The notes beneath the pieces are model-generated. The model ran no database searches. It was not told where the DNA came from and saw only the letters and a list, made by a program, of their open reading frames with translations. A stretch of DNA of 20,538 nt from Gammaproteobacteria bacterium. GTDB lineage: Bacteria > Pseudomonadota > Gammaproteobacteria > GRL18. Below, piece by piece: positions 1-6,414 of the stretch (position 1 is the stretch's first letter; each line of letters opens with the position of its first letter). The stretch covers positions 1-20,538 of the forward strand of contig JALTKC010000186.1 in the NCBI GenBank assembly GCA_027076245.1. Reading direction: 5' to 3'. The position numbers and the translations under genes were made by a program.

Positions 1-188
1 GTATAAAAACGAGCATAAATAGTAACTTGCCTTCCAACTTTTGTATAAGTACCATTTGTATATGTAGTGTTAGTGTTGAGAGTGCCACCAGCAGAAGTCC
101 AAACAGGAGTCCAAGTTCCCTCCTCATAGTCATCTAGAGTATTTGCATCAGTATTACTTGTTGCTCCTAAAACAACTTCAGCATAAAT
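1..188 (-). CDS. Phage tail fibre/structural protein fragment (partial)
   Basis: Read on the minus strand this stretch is an open frame with the composition of a phage fibre: rich in Thr, Asn, Gly and Tyr. It contains the segment TLDDYEEGTWTP, followed about 30 residues later by YTKVGRQVTIYA. I recognise this pair of motifs from tail fibre and other virion proteins of marine phages (pelagiphage and cyanophage types). That is recall, not a search. The fragment is cut at its C-terminal side by the window edge. On its N-terminal side it ends near 180-188, where the DNA becomes part of a hipB-like gene on the other strand. No start codon or ribosome binding site belongs to it. It is either a remnant or insertion of phage DNA, or a chimeric join at the end of an assembled contig. 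I think the join is at least as likely. Confidence 0.6.
   Translation of the reverse strand, partial: MYAEVVLGATSNTDANTLDDYEEGTWTPVWTSAGGTLNTNTTYTNGTYTKVGRQVTIYARFY
12..188. repeat. 9-bp direct repeat at the ends of the phage-like segment
   Basis: The sequence AGCATAAAT occurs at 12-20 and again at 180-188, in direct orientation and 168 bases apart. The second copy lies at the point where the phage-like reading frame gives way to hipB-like coding sequence. A repeat this short can arise by chance in AT-rich DNA. Its position at the junction could also reflect microhomology used in a recombination or in an assembly overlap. Confidence 0.35.
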
Positions 189-199
189 CAGCTGACATT

Positions 200-424
200 T
201 TGTTAGAGCTGGAAACTCAATATGTTGAGCCATTAAGTGAGCTGCATTCTGTGATTAAAGCAAAGCGACAGTCACTGAAAATGACACAGCAGGAAGTGGC
301 TGATTTAGCGGATATCTCTCTTACAACCTATAAGAATATTGAATCACCCGAGGGGAATTATACTAAAGACACCTTATTTGCGGTGCTCAATGTATTGGGG
401 GTGCAATTATGTCTGAAGCCCTAG
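200..424 (+). CDS. hipB: HipB-like XRE-family antitoxin/repressor, 5'-truncated
   Basis: The product is the DNA-binding component of a Hip toxin-antitoxin module, expected to repress its own operon. From about LSELHSVIKAKR onward it reads as a helix-turn-helix of the XRE/HipB type: KMTQQEVADLADIS (first two helices and turn), LTTYKNIES, then a final helix ending in LGVQLCLKP. The frame stays open upstream to an ATG at 143, but the first 15 residues from there are the antisense of the phage-like fragment and are unlikely to be native. I therefore give the in-frame TTG at 200 as a nominal start; the true N-terminus has probably been lost at the junction. The stop codon overlaps the next gene by 16 bases (409-424), which implies translational coupling. 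The native promoter and operator would lie upstream of the junction and are missing here. Confidence 0.75.
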   Translation: MLELETQYVEPLSELHSVIKAKRQSLKMTQQEVADLADISLTTYKNIESPEGNYTKDTLFAVLNVLGVQLCLKP

Positions 425-750
425 CAGTGGCCAATGTTTTAATGTCAGGTGAATTAGCAGGACAATTGAGCCGTTACAAAACAGCTTATACTTTTCAATA
501 TGATAAAAATTATATCTCAAATAAAGGTATGCCCCTTAGTTATAGTTTACCTCTGCAGCATCAGATTTTTTCGAGTGACACATTATTTCCCTACTTTAGT
601 GGGCTGCTTTCTGAAGGCTGGTTATTAGATTTGCAATCTAAAACTCAACACATTGATAAAAATGACGAATTTGCCTTGCTGGTAAAAAATGGTCATGATT
701 TAGCAGGAGCAATCACCATTGAACTGTCAAATTTGCCTGAAAAAATCTAA
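409..750 (+). CDS. hipS: HipS-like antitoxin (free-standing HipA N-subdomain)
   Basis: This 113-residue protein corresponds to the N-terminal subdomain of HipA, encoded as its own gene. Visible family features are GELAGQLS, FQYDKNY, the PLSYSLPL segment (residues 42-49), the FPYFSGLLSEGWL segment (60-72), HIDKNDEFALL and GHDLAGAI. In the E. coli O127 HipBST system the equivalent protein HipS, of similar size, is the antitoxin that neutralises the HipT kinase; a Trp of HipS is reported to reach the kinase site. Trp71 in the SEGW segment here is a candidate counterpart, but this is inference. The gene starts inside hipB, overlapping it by 16 bases with a G-rich stretch (397-401) as possible ribosome binding site. 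It overlaps hipT by 32 bases. A single frameshifted hipA is the alternative reading and fits less well. Confidence 0.85.
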   Translation: MSEALAVANVLMSGELAGQLSRYKTAYTFQYDKNYISNKGMPLSYSLPLQHQIFSSDTLFPYFSGLLSEGWLLDLQSKTQHIDKNDEFALLVKNGHDLAGAITIELSNLPEKI

Positions 751-1690
751 TAGCCGATATCATGCAGTCTGTTTAAAACAGTTTTTTGCTGTCAAGGGTG
801 TTGATCCTGTTATTCCTATGACCTCCAGTGAGTTTTATGAAAGGGCACCAGCAAATGTGACAGGGTTTAGTATTTCAGGTGCTCAGGTTAAAATGCAGAT
901 TAAAGTAGTAGATAAAAAAATCGCTATTTGTTCTTCAGGAGGAGATTATATACTCAAGCCCTCACCCCAGGCTTTTCCTCAGGCGGCAGAAAATGAGCAT
1001 CTCTGTATGCAAATAGCCAGGACTCTTAAGTTTGAAATTCCCCCTGTTGCACTATTACGTTTTACGGATGACATCCCTGTTTTTGCCATAAAGCGTTTTG
1101 ACAGAAGCTATACGGCAAGTAGTAATAACAAACAAACAAAAATTCATCAGGAAGATTTAATGCAAGCCATGGGCTTAGCTAAAGAAACAAGCAATAGCAA
1201 ATACGAATACTCTTATCAACAAATTTTATTGGACCTGATCAGTATTGCTAAAGGTTTGCATCTTTCAGCTGAATTTTTTAAACGTCTGGTGTTTGCTTAT
1301 TTAATTGGTAATGATGATTTACACCTGAAAAATATCAGCCTGCTTTATACTAATAAGGGGATCAGGCTCTCACCTTTATATGATTATTTAAGTACCTCTC
1401 TTTATGGCAGCAATGGTTCTGTTATGGCCTTGTCCATGTTACCTGACAATAAGGAGACAACCACTTTTAATCAAATGGGCAATGGTTACTATTATTCTGC
1501 TGATTTTCTGGAACTGGGACGCAGTGTGGGTCTCAGTGAAAAATTCATTACAAAGAGTATCGGTGTAATGACTGGAAAAATAACCAGGATAGAAACACTG
1601 GTTAAAAACAGTTATTTGAGTTCGTTCCGACAAGAGCAATTGATGGATTTAATAAACAACAGAAAGGAAAGATTAAATAACGCAATTTGA
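719..1690 (+). CDS. hipT: HipT-like serine/threonine kinase toxin
   Basis: This 323-residue HipA-fold kinase is the toxin of the module. Key features: the Gly-rich loop FSISGAQVK with the SIS pair Ser51/Ser53, which in E. coli HipT are autophosphorylation sites; the ATP lysine in YILKPSP (Lys80); AAENEH (residues 89-94); the catalytic loop GNDDLHLKN (197-205, Asp200 as likely base); and the metal-binding PLYDY (219-223, Asp222). The length is close to E. coli HipT, about 335 residues by memory. E. coli HipT phosphorylates tryptophanyl-tRNA synthetase; whether this one has the same target is unknown. The start is a TTG at 719, supported by AGGAG at 705-709 with a 9-base spacer and by conserved-looking sequence right after it. 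The N-terminus holds Cys3, Cys6 and Cys18 with Tyr-His at 14-15, a pattern shared with some split HipA kinases but, from memory, not with E. coli HipT. Confidence 0.9.
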   Translation: MNCQICLKKSNSRYHAVCLKQFFAVKGVDPVIPMTSSEFYERAPANVTGFSISGAQVKMQIKVVDKKIAICSSGGDYILKPSPQAFPQAAENEHLCMQIARTLKFEIPPVALLRFTDDIPVFAIKRFDRSYTASSNNKQTKIHQEDLMQAMGLAKETSNSKYEYSYQQILLDLISIAKGLHLSAEFFKRLVFAYLIGNDDLHLKNISLLYTNKGIRLSPLYDYLSTSLYGSNGSVMALSMLPDNKETTTFNQMGNGYYYSADFLELGRSVGLSEKFITKSIGVMTGKITRIETLVKNSYLSSFRQEQLMDLINNRKERLNNAI

Positions 1691-1701
1691 CATTCTGTCA
1701 G

Positions 1702-1731
1702 CCCTTTTCAGGGTATGTTTTTAAGTTTTTT
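1702..1731 (+). terminator. Weak terminator candidate after hipT
   Basis: CCCT (1702-1705) and AGGG (1710-1713) form a 4-bp stem with a TTTC loop. Five T residues at 1718-1722 and six more at 1726-1731 follow. It lies 11 bases past the hipT stop and before the convergent histidine kinase gene. The stem is short and the T tract is offset by four bases, so the support is weak. Confidence 0.25.
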
Positions 1732-1800
1732 CCTGTGGAGGAGGGGCTTGTCAGGACAATATCTCACTTTATTAGTTAGAATCAAATAACCATTCAGTAT

Positions 1801-3135
1801 TTAAATTGTAAAATAAAAACAGGCACCTTTATCAGGTTTGGCCTCTGCCCGTATATTGCCGTTATGGCGTTTTAAAATCCGCCGGACTGTGGCAAGGCCA
1901 ATACCAGTCCCTTCAAAATCACTGCCGTGTAGTCGCTGAAAGGCACTAAACAGTTTGCCGGCATATTGCATATCAAAGCCTACGCCGTTATCTTTTACAA
2001 AGAACTCTCCGGTTTGTTTGTTCCTGCCTAATTCAATGGCTGCATCAGGGTTCCTGGAGGTGTATTTCCAGGCATTGGATAAGAGGTTAGTCAGGGCAAT
2101 GGTTATTAAGGATTTATCACCATAGACTGTCAGGTCTTCAGCTATTGATACCCTTATATTCCTTTCAGGTTCTGTTTGTTTTAGGTCATCAATAATGGTT
2201 CTGGCCAGTTCTGTGAGGTCAATATTCTGTTTTGTCATTTCATTGCGTGATATACGGGACAGCTGCAGCATATCATCAATCAATTGTGCCATTTTCTGAC
2301 TGGCTGAACGAACCCGGTTGAGATAATCTCTGGCCGTATTATCAAGGCTGTCCTGATAGTCTTCTATCAGTGCCAGAGAAAAACCGTCAATTGCTCTAAG
2401 CGGTGCCCGTAAATCATGAGACACTGAATAGGAAAAGGCCTGCAGTTCCTTGTTGGCTTCTTCCAGCTCTTTTGTGCGTTCAGCCACCAGTTTTTCCAGT
2501 TCCTGTTGCTGATTCAGGAAATTCCTGTTTTTGCTGTTCTGAAATAAAATAATAAGAATAAAGAAGTAAATGATTAGTATGGCAGAGCTTACTATAAACA
2601 GGTTTGAAGCAACACGACCATTATCAATATCATTATGAATGGGTGTTTCACCCAGGGCCAGAATATCCAGAACCTTAAAAAACTGAGCAATGGTCTGGTG
2701 TTGCAGTTGGTCATGTTCTTCTCGGTCTCTTTCAGAACTGGCCTCAGCAGATAAGGCCAGATGTTCTTTCCATAAGTTTTTATTCAGCTCCAACCATTGT
2801 TTCATACTGTCGGCCAGTTTATTAACTAATAGAGAAACTTCGGGGCTGTAAGCTGAGGCGTTAGAATATTGTTGTAAAACGCTATTGGCTTTATTAATTT
2901 CCTGTTCAAATAACTGGTGTTTTGATTCTGGATTTAACTTAAGAAAAAATGTTTGTTCAATGGCCAGTATTGGGCGGCGCATTTCATCCAGGATTTGAAT
3001 GGCAAGCTGTGCCTGTTCACCTTTCTGGATTTTTGAATAGGTGTCTCCTGCTAGATTGACAGCAAGGAACAATAAAATTCCTATAATAGCAGGTATCACT
3101 AATGAGTTTTTTGCAAAGTGTTTAAGAAATTTCAT
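1801..3135 (-). CDS. Membrane sensor histidine kinase
   Basis: This 444-residue protein is a membrane-bound sensor kinase that should phosphorylate one or both receiver proteins encoded just upstream. It has a membrane segment at about 11-29 and a periplasmic, mostly helical, Gln/Glu/Lys-rich region at about 30-177, resembling CHASE3/four-helix-bundle sensors. A second membrane segment lies at 178-198 and a coiled coil at about 205-235. The HisKA box FSYSVSHDLRAPLRAI carries the phosphoacceptor His240. A HATPase domain follows, with the N box LTNLLSNAWKY and Gly-rich boxes DNGVGFD and GTGIGLATVRRI. The H-box type is that of phytochrome-like and bacterial HWE-unrelated kinases paired with Rcp1-type receivers, but no photosensory domain is present. 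It is the last gene of a three-gene operon, 7 bases after the REC-GGDEF-EAL stop codon. The ligand is unknown. Confidence 0.9.
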   Translation of the reverse strand: MKFLKHFAKNSLVIPAIIGILLFLAVNLAGDTYSKIQKGEQAQLAIQILDEMRRPILAIEQTFFLKLNPESKHQLFEQEINKANSVLQQYSNASAYSPEVSLLVNKLADSMKQWLELNKNLWKEHLALSAEASSERDREEHDQLQHQTIAQFFKVLDILALGETPIHNDIDNGRVASNLFIVSSAILIIYFFILIILFQNSKNRNFLNQQQELEKLVAERTKELEEANKELQAFSYSVSHDLRAPLRAIDGFSLALIEDYQDSLDNTARDYLNRVRSASQKMAQLIDDMLQLSRISRNEMTKQNIDLTELARTIIDDLKQTEPERNIRVSIAEDLTVYGDKSLITIALTNLLSNAWKYTSRNPDAAIELGRNKQTGEFFVKDNGVGFDMQYAGKLFSAFQRLHGSDFEGTGIGLATVRRILKRHNGNIRAEAKPDKGACFYFTI

Positions 3136-3142
3136 ATATGGC

Positions 3143-4828
3143 TTACTCTATAAACAGGCTGGGTTTGTCAATGGCATATCCCTGTGCATAATCGACACCG
3201 ATTGCTTGCAGACATTGCTGAATTTCTTCGGATTCCACGTATTCTGCAATGGTTTTTATGTTGGCTTTATGAGCGACTAAATTAATGGCTTCTACAATGG
3301 TTTTATCTATTGGATCATGAATAATGTTTTTTACAAATAAGCCGTCAATTTTTAAATAATCCACGGGTAATGATTTAAGGTAACTAAAGGAACTTAAACC
3401 GCTGCCAAAGTCATCCAGGGCAAATTTACAGCCCAGTAATTTAATGCGTTGCATAAATTCAATGGCAATATCAAAATTATCAATGGCTGCGGTTTCGGTA
3501 ATTTCAAAACAGATGGTTTCAGGAGCAATGGCAGACCTTTTAAGATGCTGGCTGACAAAGTCAAATAATGTTTCATCACCTAAGGACTGACCAGATAAAT
3601 TAATGGAAATAAAATGCAGGTGTGGATTATTTATTTTAGCCAGCATTTCAAAGGCACGGCTGATCACCCAATGATCGATATCCCGCATACGATGATAACG
3701 TTCTGCAGCGGGGATAAAACTTTCGGGTGTTATTATTTTGCCAGTGCCATCTCGCATACGAATGAGCAATTCAAAATGTTTATCGTTATGGGAGCTGTTT
3801 TGTAAGGGCATGATTGACTGGCGAAAAAGACAGAACTGATTATTTTCTAATGCCTGATCAATTCGCGCTGTCCAGTTCATTTCACCTCGACGTCTGGTGA
3901 ATTCATCTGAGTCTTCCTGATAGACCTGGACACAGTTACGTCCCTGTTCCTTGGCTGCATAACAGGCTAAATCGGCACAGCTCAGCAGGTTTTCAACACT
4001 ATCGCTGTATTTATCAATGGTGACCAGGCCGATACTGACACCAATGGTAAATACTTTTTTCTGCCAGTGAAAATGAAAATCATTGATCAGTTCACAAAAA
4101 CCATTGGCAATTTTCTTTGCTTCATTCAGGGGGCAGTTTTCAAGTAATACGCCGAATTCATCACCACCCAGCCGGGCAATAATATCATTACCGCGTATTT
4201 TGGTTTCCATTAGGGCGGCTAGCTTTTTTAAGAGTTTGTCGCCAGCCGTATGCCCGCAGGTATCATTGACAATTTTAAACTGATCCAGATCGAGGTACAG
4301 AAGGGAGTGTACAGAGCCTTCACACTGGCTGCATTTATATAAATGAGCCAGACGCTGTTCAAACTGATTGCGGTTCATAAGTCCTGTCAGCGAATCATGA
4401 AAAGCCATGTGTCGAATGACTTCTTCTGCTTCACGACGAGCTTTACGACTCTGAGCTTCACGCAGTTCCCGGTTTATTGCCGGCAGCAGCCGTGCATAAT
4501 TATTTTTAAGTATGTAATCATGGGCGCCGCTTTTCATGGATTCAACCGCAAGCTCTTCACCGATGCTGCCGGAAACAATGATAACGGGTATATCAATATT
4601 ATTTTTTTTAATGAGTTTAATCGCCGCGGTAGAATCGAAACCGGGCATATTGTGGTCGGTAATAACGATGTGCCACTCATCAGATGAGAGTGCCAGTTGT
4701 AAATCGACGGCATTATCAACCCGCTGCCACTCAATCTGGTAGTCACCTTTATTCAGTTCACGCAATAATAGTAGTGCGTCATCTTCTGAATCTTCAACAA
4801 GCAATAGCTTTAATGGTGTTTTTGACAT
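3143..4828 (-). CDS. REC-GGDEF-EAL response regulator (c-di-GMP turnover)
   Basis: This 561-residue cytoplasmic protein couples phosphorelay input to cyclic di-GMP metabolism. The receiver (about 6-125) has the acidic pocket Glu12/Asp13, phosphoacceptor Asp58 (TDHNMPG), Ser86 and Lys108. The GGDEF domain (about 140-305) has an intact GGDEF at 221-225 and the product-inhibition I-site RGND at 212-215, five residues before it. The EAL domain (about 320-560) has ELL in place of EAL, with the metal-binding Glu353 kept. It also has Asn410 (SINLSG), Glu442 (FEITET), the DDFGSG loop (472-477), LKIDG (Lys493) and QGY near the end. All key catalytic residues of both domains seem present, so it could both make and degrade c-di-GMP; net direction cannot be read from sequence. 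It sits 14 bases after the stand-alone receiver gene and 7 bases before the histidine kinase gene. Confidence 0.92.
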   Translation of the reverse strand: MSKTPLKLLLVEDSEDDALLLLRELNKGDYQIEWQRVDNAVDLQLALSSDEWHIVITDHNMPGFDSTAAIKLIKKNNIDIPVIIVSGSIGEELAVESMKSGAHDYILKNNYARLLPAINRELREAQSRKARREAEEVIRHMAFHDSLTGLMNRNQFEQRLAHLYKCSQCEGSVHSLLYLDLDQFKIVNDTCGHTAGDKLLKKLAALMETKIRGNDIIARLGGDEFGVLLENCPLNEAKKIANGFCELINDFHFHWQKKVFTIGVSIGLVTIDKYSDSVENLLSCADLACYAAKEQGRNCVQVYQEDSDEFTRRRGEMNWTARIDQALENNQFCLFRQSIMPLQNSSHNDKHFELLIRMRDGTGKIITPESFIPAAERYHRMRDIDHWVISRAFEMLAKINNPHLHFISINLSGQSLGDETLFDFVSQHLKRSAIAPETICFEITETAAIDNFDIAIEFMQRIKLLGCKFALDDFGSGLSSFSYLKSLPVDYLKIDGLFVKNIIHDPIDKTIVEAINLVAHKANIKTIAEYVESEEIQQCLQAIGVDYAQGYAIDKPSLFIE

Positions 4829-4842
4829 AAACCTTTACCAGA

Positions 4843-5274
4843 CTATACTGTGGTATTTAATACCAGCCAGTACATCCCCAGCTTGCGGATGGCTTCCATA
4901 AACTGGTCAAAGTCAACAGGTTTACGGATATAGCTATTTGCGCCATTGTCATAACTCTGGATGATATCCTGATCCTCATCAGAGGTGGTCAGAATTACAA
5001 CCGGAATGCGGCTTGTGCGTTTATCTGCGCGTATTCTTTTGAGAACCTCATGGCCATCAATTCTGGGAAGGTTTAGATCCAGTAATATTACCTGGGGGTG
5101 TTCTGATATATCACGGCCGGCATATTGGCCCTGTGCAAAAATATAATCCAGTGCTTCTACGCCATCGTGAGCCACCACAACTTCATTAGCAATATTGTTC
5201 TTTTTTAAAGCCCGTATGGTCAGAGCCTCATCATCCGGATTATCTTCAACCAGCAGTATAACCTTGTTATTCAT
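4843..5274 (-). CDS. Single-domain response regulator (Rcp1/CheY type)
   Basis: This 143-residue protein consists of one receiver domain and no output domain, so it should act as a phosphorylation relay or diffusible signal. The acidic pair is Asp11 with Glu10 (LLVEDNPDD), the phosphoacceptor is Asp66 in VILLDLNLPRIDG, and the switch residues are Thr96/Thr97 (VVILTTSDE) and Lys118 (YIRKPVDF). The long loop between the third helix and the phosphoacceptor strand, and the YW-containing C-terminus (GMYWLVLN), are typical of Rcp1-type receivers that partner HisKA kinases with the H box seen in the gene at 1801-3135. It is the first gene of the operon; a candidate promoter lies at 5323-5352. Its cognate kinase is most simply the histidine kinase two genes downstream. 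Confidence 0.92.
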   Translation of the reverse strand: MNNKVILLVEDNPDDEALTIRALKKNNIANEVVVAHDGVEALDYIFAQGQYAGRDISEHPQVILLDLNLPRIDGHEVLKRIRADKRTSRIPVVILTTSDEDQDIIQSYDNGANSYIRKPVDFDQFMEAIRKLGMYWLVLNTTV

Positions 5275-5322
5275 AATACTATTCTTCCATAAATGTTGAT
5301 TACCTTATTTTTATTATTTCTA

Positions 5323-5352
5323 AATATAGACTATCCAGAGTAAAATTGTCAG
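5323..5352 (-). promoter_or_regulatory. Candidate sigma-70 promoter for the signalling operon
   Basis: On the minus strand, CTGACA (5347-5352) and TATATT (5323-5328) are separated by 18 bases. Each matches the -35 or -10 consensus at five of six positions. Transcription would begin near 5316, about 40 bases upstream of the receiver gene start at 5274. Confidence 0.45.
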
Positions 5353-5384
5353 AAATGCCAGGATAAATTCTTAAAATTTGTCAT

Positions 5385-6296
5385 CTAATGTGGTTTTTTA
5401 TAACCGGGAGCAATAACCAGGTTTTCAACACCATAGAGAGCAGGGTGGTTTTTAAGCCAGAGATGGTATTCCATGCCTTTTAGGGAGTGGTCTTCAGAGC
5501 AGTCGATATTCCATCGGCGCAGCAGATAACCGGCTACAGCAGCTCTGACATTGATATTTAATTGGGCGTTGTTTTTATTACCCTGCATGGCATAGTCCAT
5601 GGCAATGGTTTCCGGGTGTTTCAGAGAAGGGTGCGGCACGATTTCCAGTTCTACAATCCGGTTCCACTGGTTATCAGCTTCACGGGTTTCATGTTCTGCG
5701 ATTTCAGACTCTACGACCTGCGGGGTTTCAATGCGGTTTACTACAAAATCTGTAAAGCGGGACTGTTTGCGGTCATAGGCACGGATATGCCAGCGCAGAC
5801 CATTATCCACCAGAGCAAAAGGAACGATCTGTCGGCTGGAAACACCGCTGCTTAATGAGTGGTATTTTATCTGTACGACCTGCTGTTGATGTATTGCCCG
5901 TGTGAGTACTGAAAGTGTTGTAAGGTTGGTTGTGTTCAGCTGGGTTGGTGTTTCGCAGGGCAGCATGGCTCTGGATTTTATACCCACATAATTGTCACCA
6001 AAGCCGCTGGCAAGCGCTGCAAGGGCACGTTGCGGAGAGTAGGGAAATAGAGGAACAAAGTCAGGGTTGTAAAAATAACGGCGTTCCCGGGTTTTATAGA
6101 TAATATTTTCTTCAGCCAGCTTTCGATATAGAGCAATATCCCGGGTGGCCGCGGCTTCTTTCATGCCGAAACGCTGAATCAGATCACTACGCTGCATTAC
6201 TCCCAGAAACATCAGTCTGAAATCAATATAGGAGAGTCGTTCTTTCTGAATCTGGCTGAGTTCTGCTAACGCCTGTTCCCTTTTCTGCTGGTTCAA
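5385..6296 (-). CDS. WYL-domain transcriptional regulator, BrxR/CapW type
   Basis: This 303-residue regulator has the three-part plan of the BrxR/CapW family. A winged helix-turn-helix covers about residues 20-80 (ERLSYIDFRLMFLGVMQRSD, LIQRFGMKEAAATRDIALY, YFYNPDFVPLF). A WYL domain covers about 125-195 (QIKYHSLSSG, RWHIRAYD, FTDFVVNRI), and a C-terminal dimerisation region runs from about 215 (VELEIVPHPSLKHPETI). In known members the WYL domain is proposed to sense a nucleic acid or nucleotide signal, and the protein represses its own promoter and an adjacent phage defence system (BREX or CBASS). Neither is in this window. The start is a TTG at 6296, with AGGT a few bases upstream and no in-frame ATG before a stop. 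It is divergent from the HAD phosphatase, with a palindrome in the shared promoter region. The BrxR/CapW assignment is by recognition of motif order, not by search. Confidence 0.85.
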   Translation of the reverse strand: MNQQKREQALAELSQIQKERLSYIDFRLMFLGVMQRSDLIQRFGMKEAAATRDIALYRKLAEENIIYKTRERRYFYNPDFVPLFPYSPQRALAALASGFGDNYVGIKSRAMLPCETPTQLNTTNLTTLSVLTRAIHQQQVVQIKYHSLSSGVSSRQIVPFALVDNGLRWHIRAYDRKQSRFTDFVVNRIETPQVVESEIAEHETREADNQWNRIVELEIVPHPSLKHPETIAMDYAMQGNKNNAQLNINVRAAVAGYLLRRWNIDCSEDHSLKGMEYHLWLKNHPALYGVENLVIAPGYKKPH

Positions 6297-6343
6297 TTTA
6301 ATACCTGTTTATGTCATAGTGAGCAGTGAAAAATAGTTTTTGA

Positions 6344-6372
6344 ATCATAATTTAAAAATAAACAATGTACAA
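6344..6372 (-). promoter_or_regulatory. Candidate promoter of the WYL regulator gene
   Basis: On the minus strand, TATGAT (6344-6349) lies 17 bases from TTGTAC (6367-6372). The -10 is good (five of six) and the -35 is poor (three of six). The -35 directly abuts the palindrome at 6373-6392. Transcription would begin near 6337, about 40 bases from the TTG start. Confidence 0.4.
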
Positions 6373-6392
6373 GATGATTTTATAATATCATC
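6373..6392. promoter_or_regulatory. Palindromic operator candidate with embedded -10 box
   Basis: GATGAT (6373-6378) and ATCATC (6387-6392) form a perfect 6-bp inverted repeat with an 8-base spacer. The spacer contains a consensus TATAAT at 6381-6386, suitably placed for plus-strand transcription of the HAD gene, though no good -35 is visible. The repeat touches the -35 of the divergent WYL promoter. The size and spacing suit a dimeric winged-helix regulator such as the adjacent WYL protein, which makes autoregulation a reasonable inference. Confidence 0.45.
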
Positions 6393-6414
6393 AATATGAT
6401 TAGGTGTTGTCCGC

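Noticed and set aside
143..199. The ATG at 143 as the true hipB start
   Set aside because: The first 15 codons are the reverse complement of the phage-like coding segment and do not resemble a HipB N-terminus.
409..1690. A single hipA gene broken by a frameshift
   Set aside because: The third frame starts with its own ribosome binding site and a family-like N-terminus, the kinase has the Ser-x-Ser loop of HipT, and all kinase motifs are intact. HipS-HipT as separate genes fits better.
4343..4687. 114-codon plus-strand frame inside the REC-GGDEF-EAL gene
   Set aside because: It is antisense to a clearly conserved receiver and GGDEF coding region, and shows no recognisable domain of its own.
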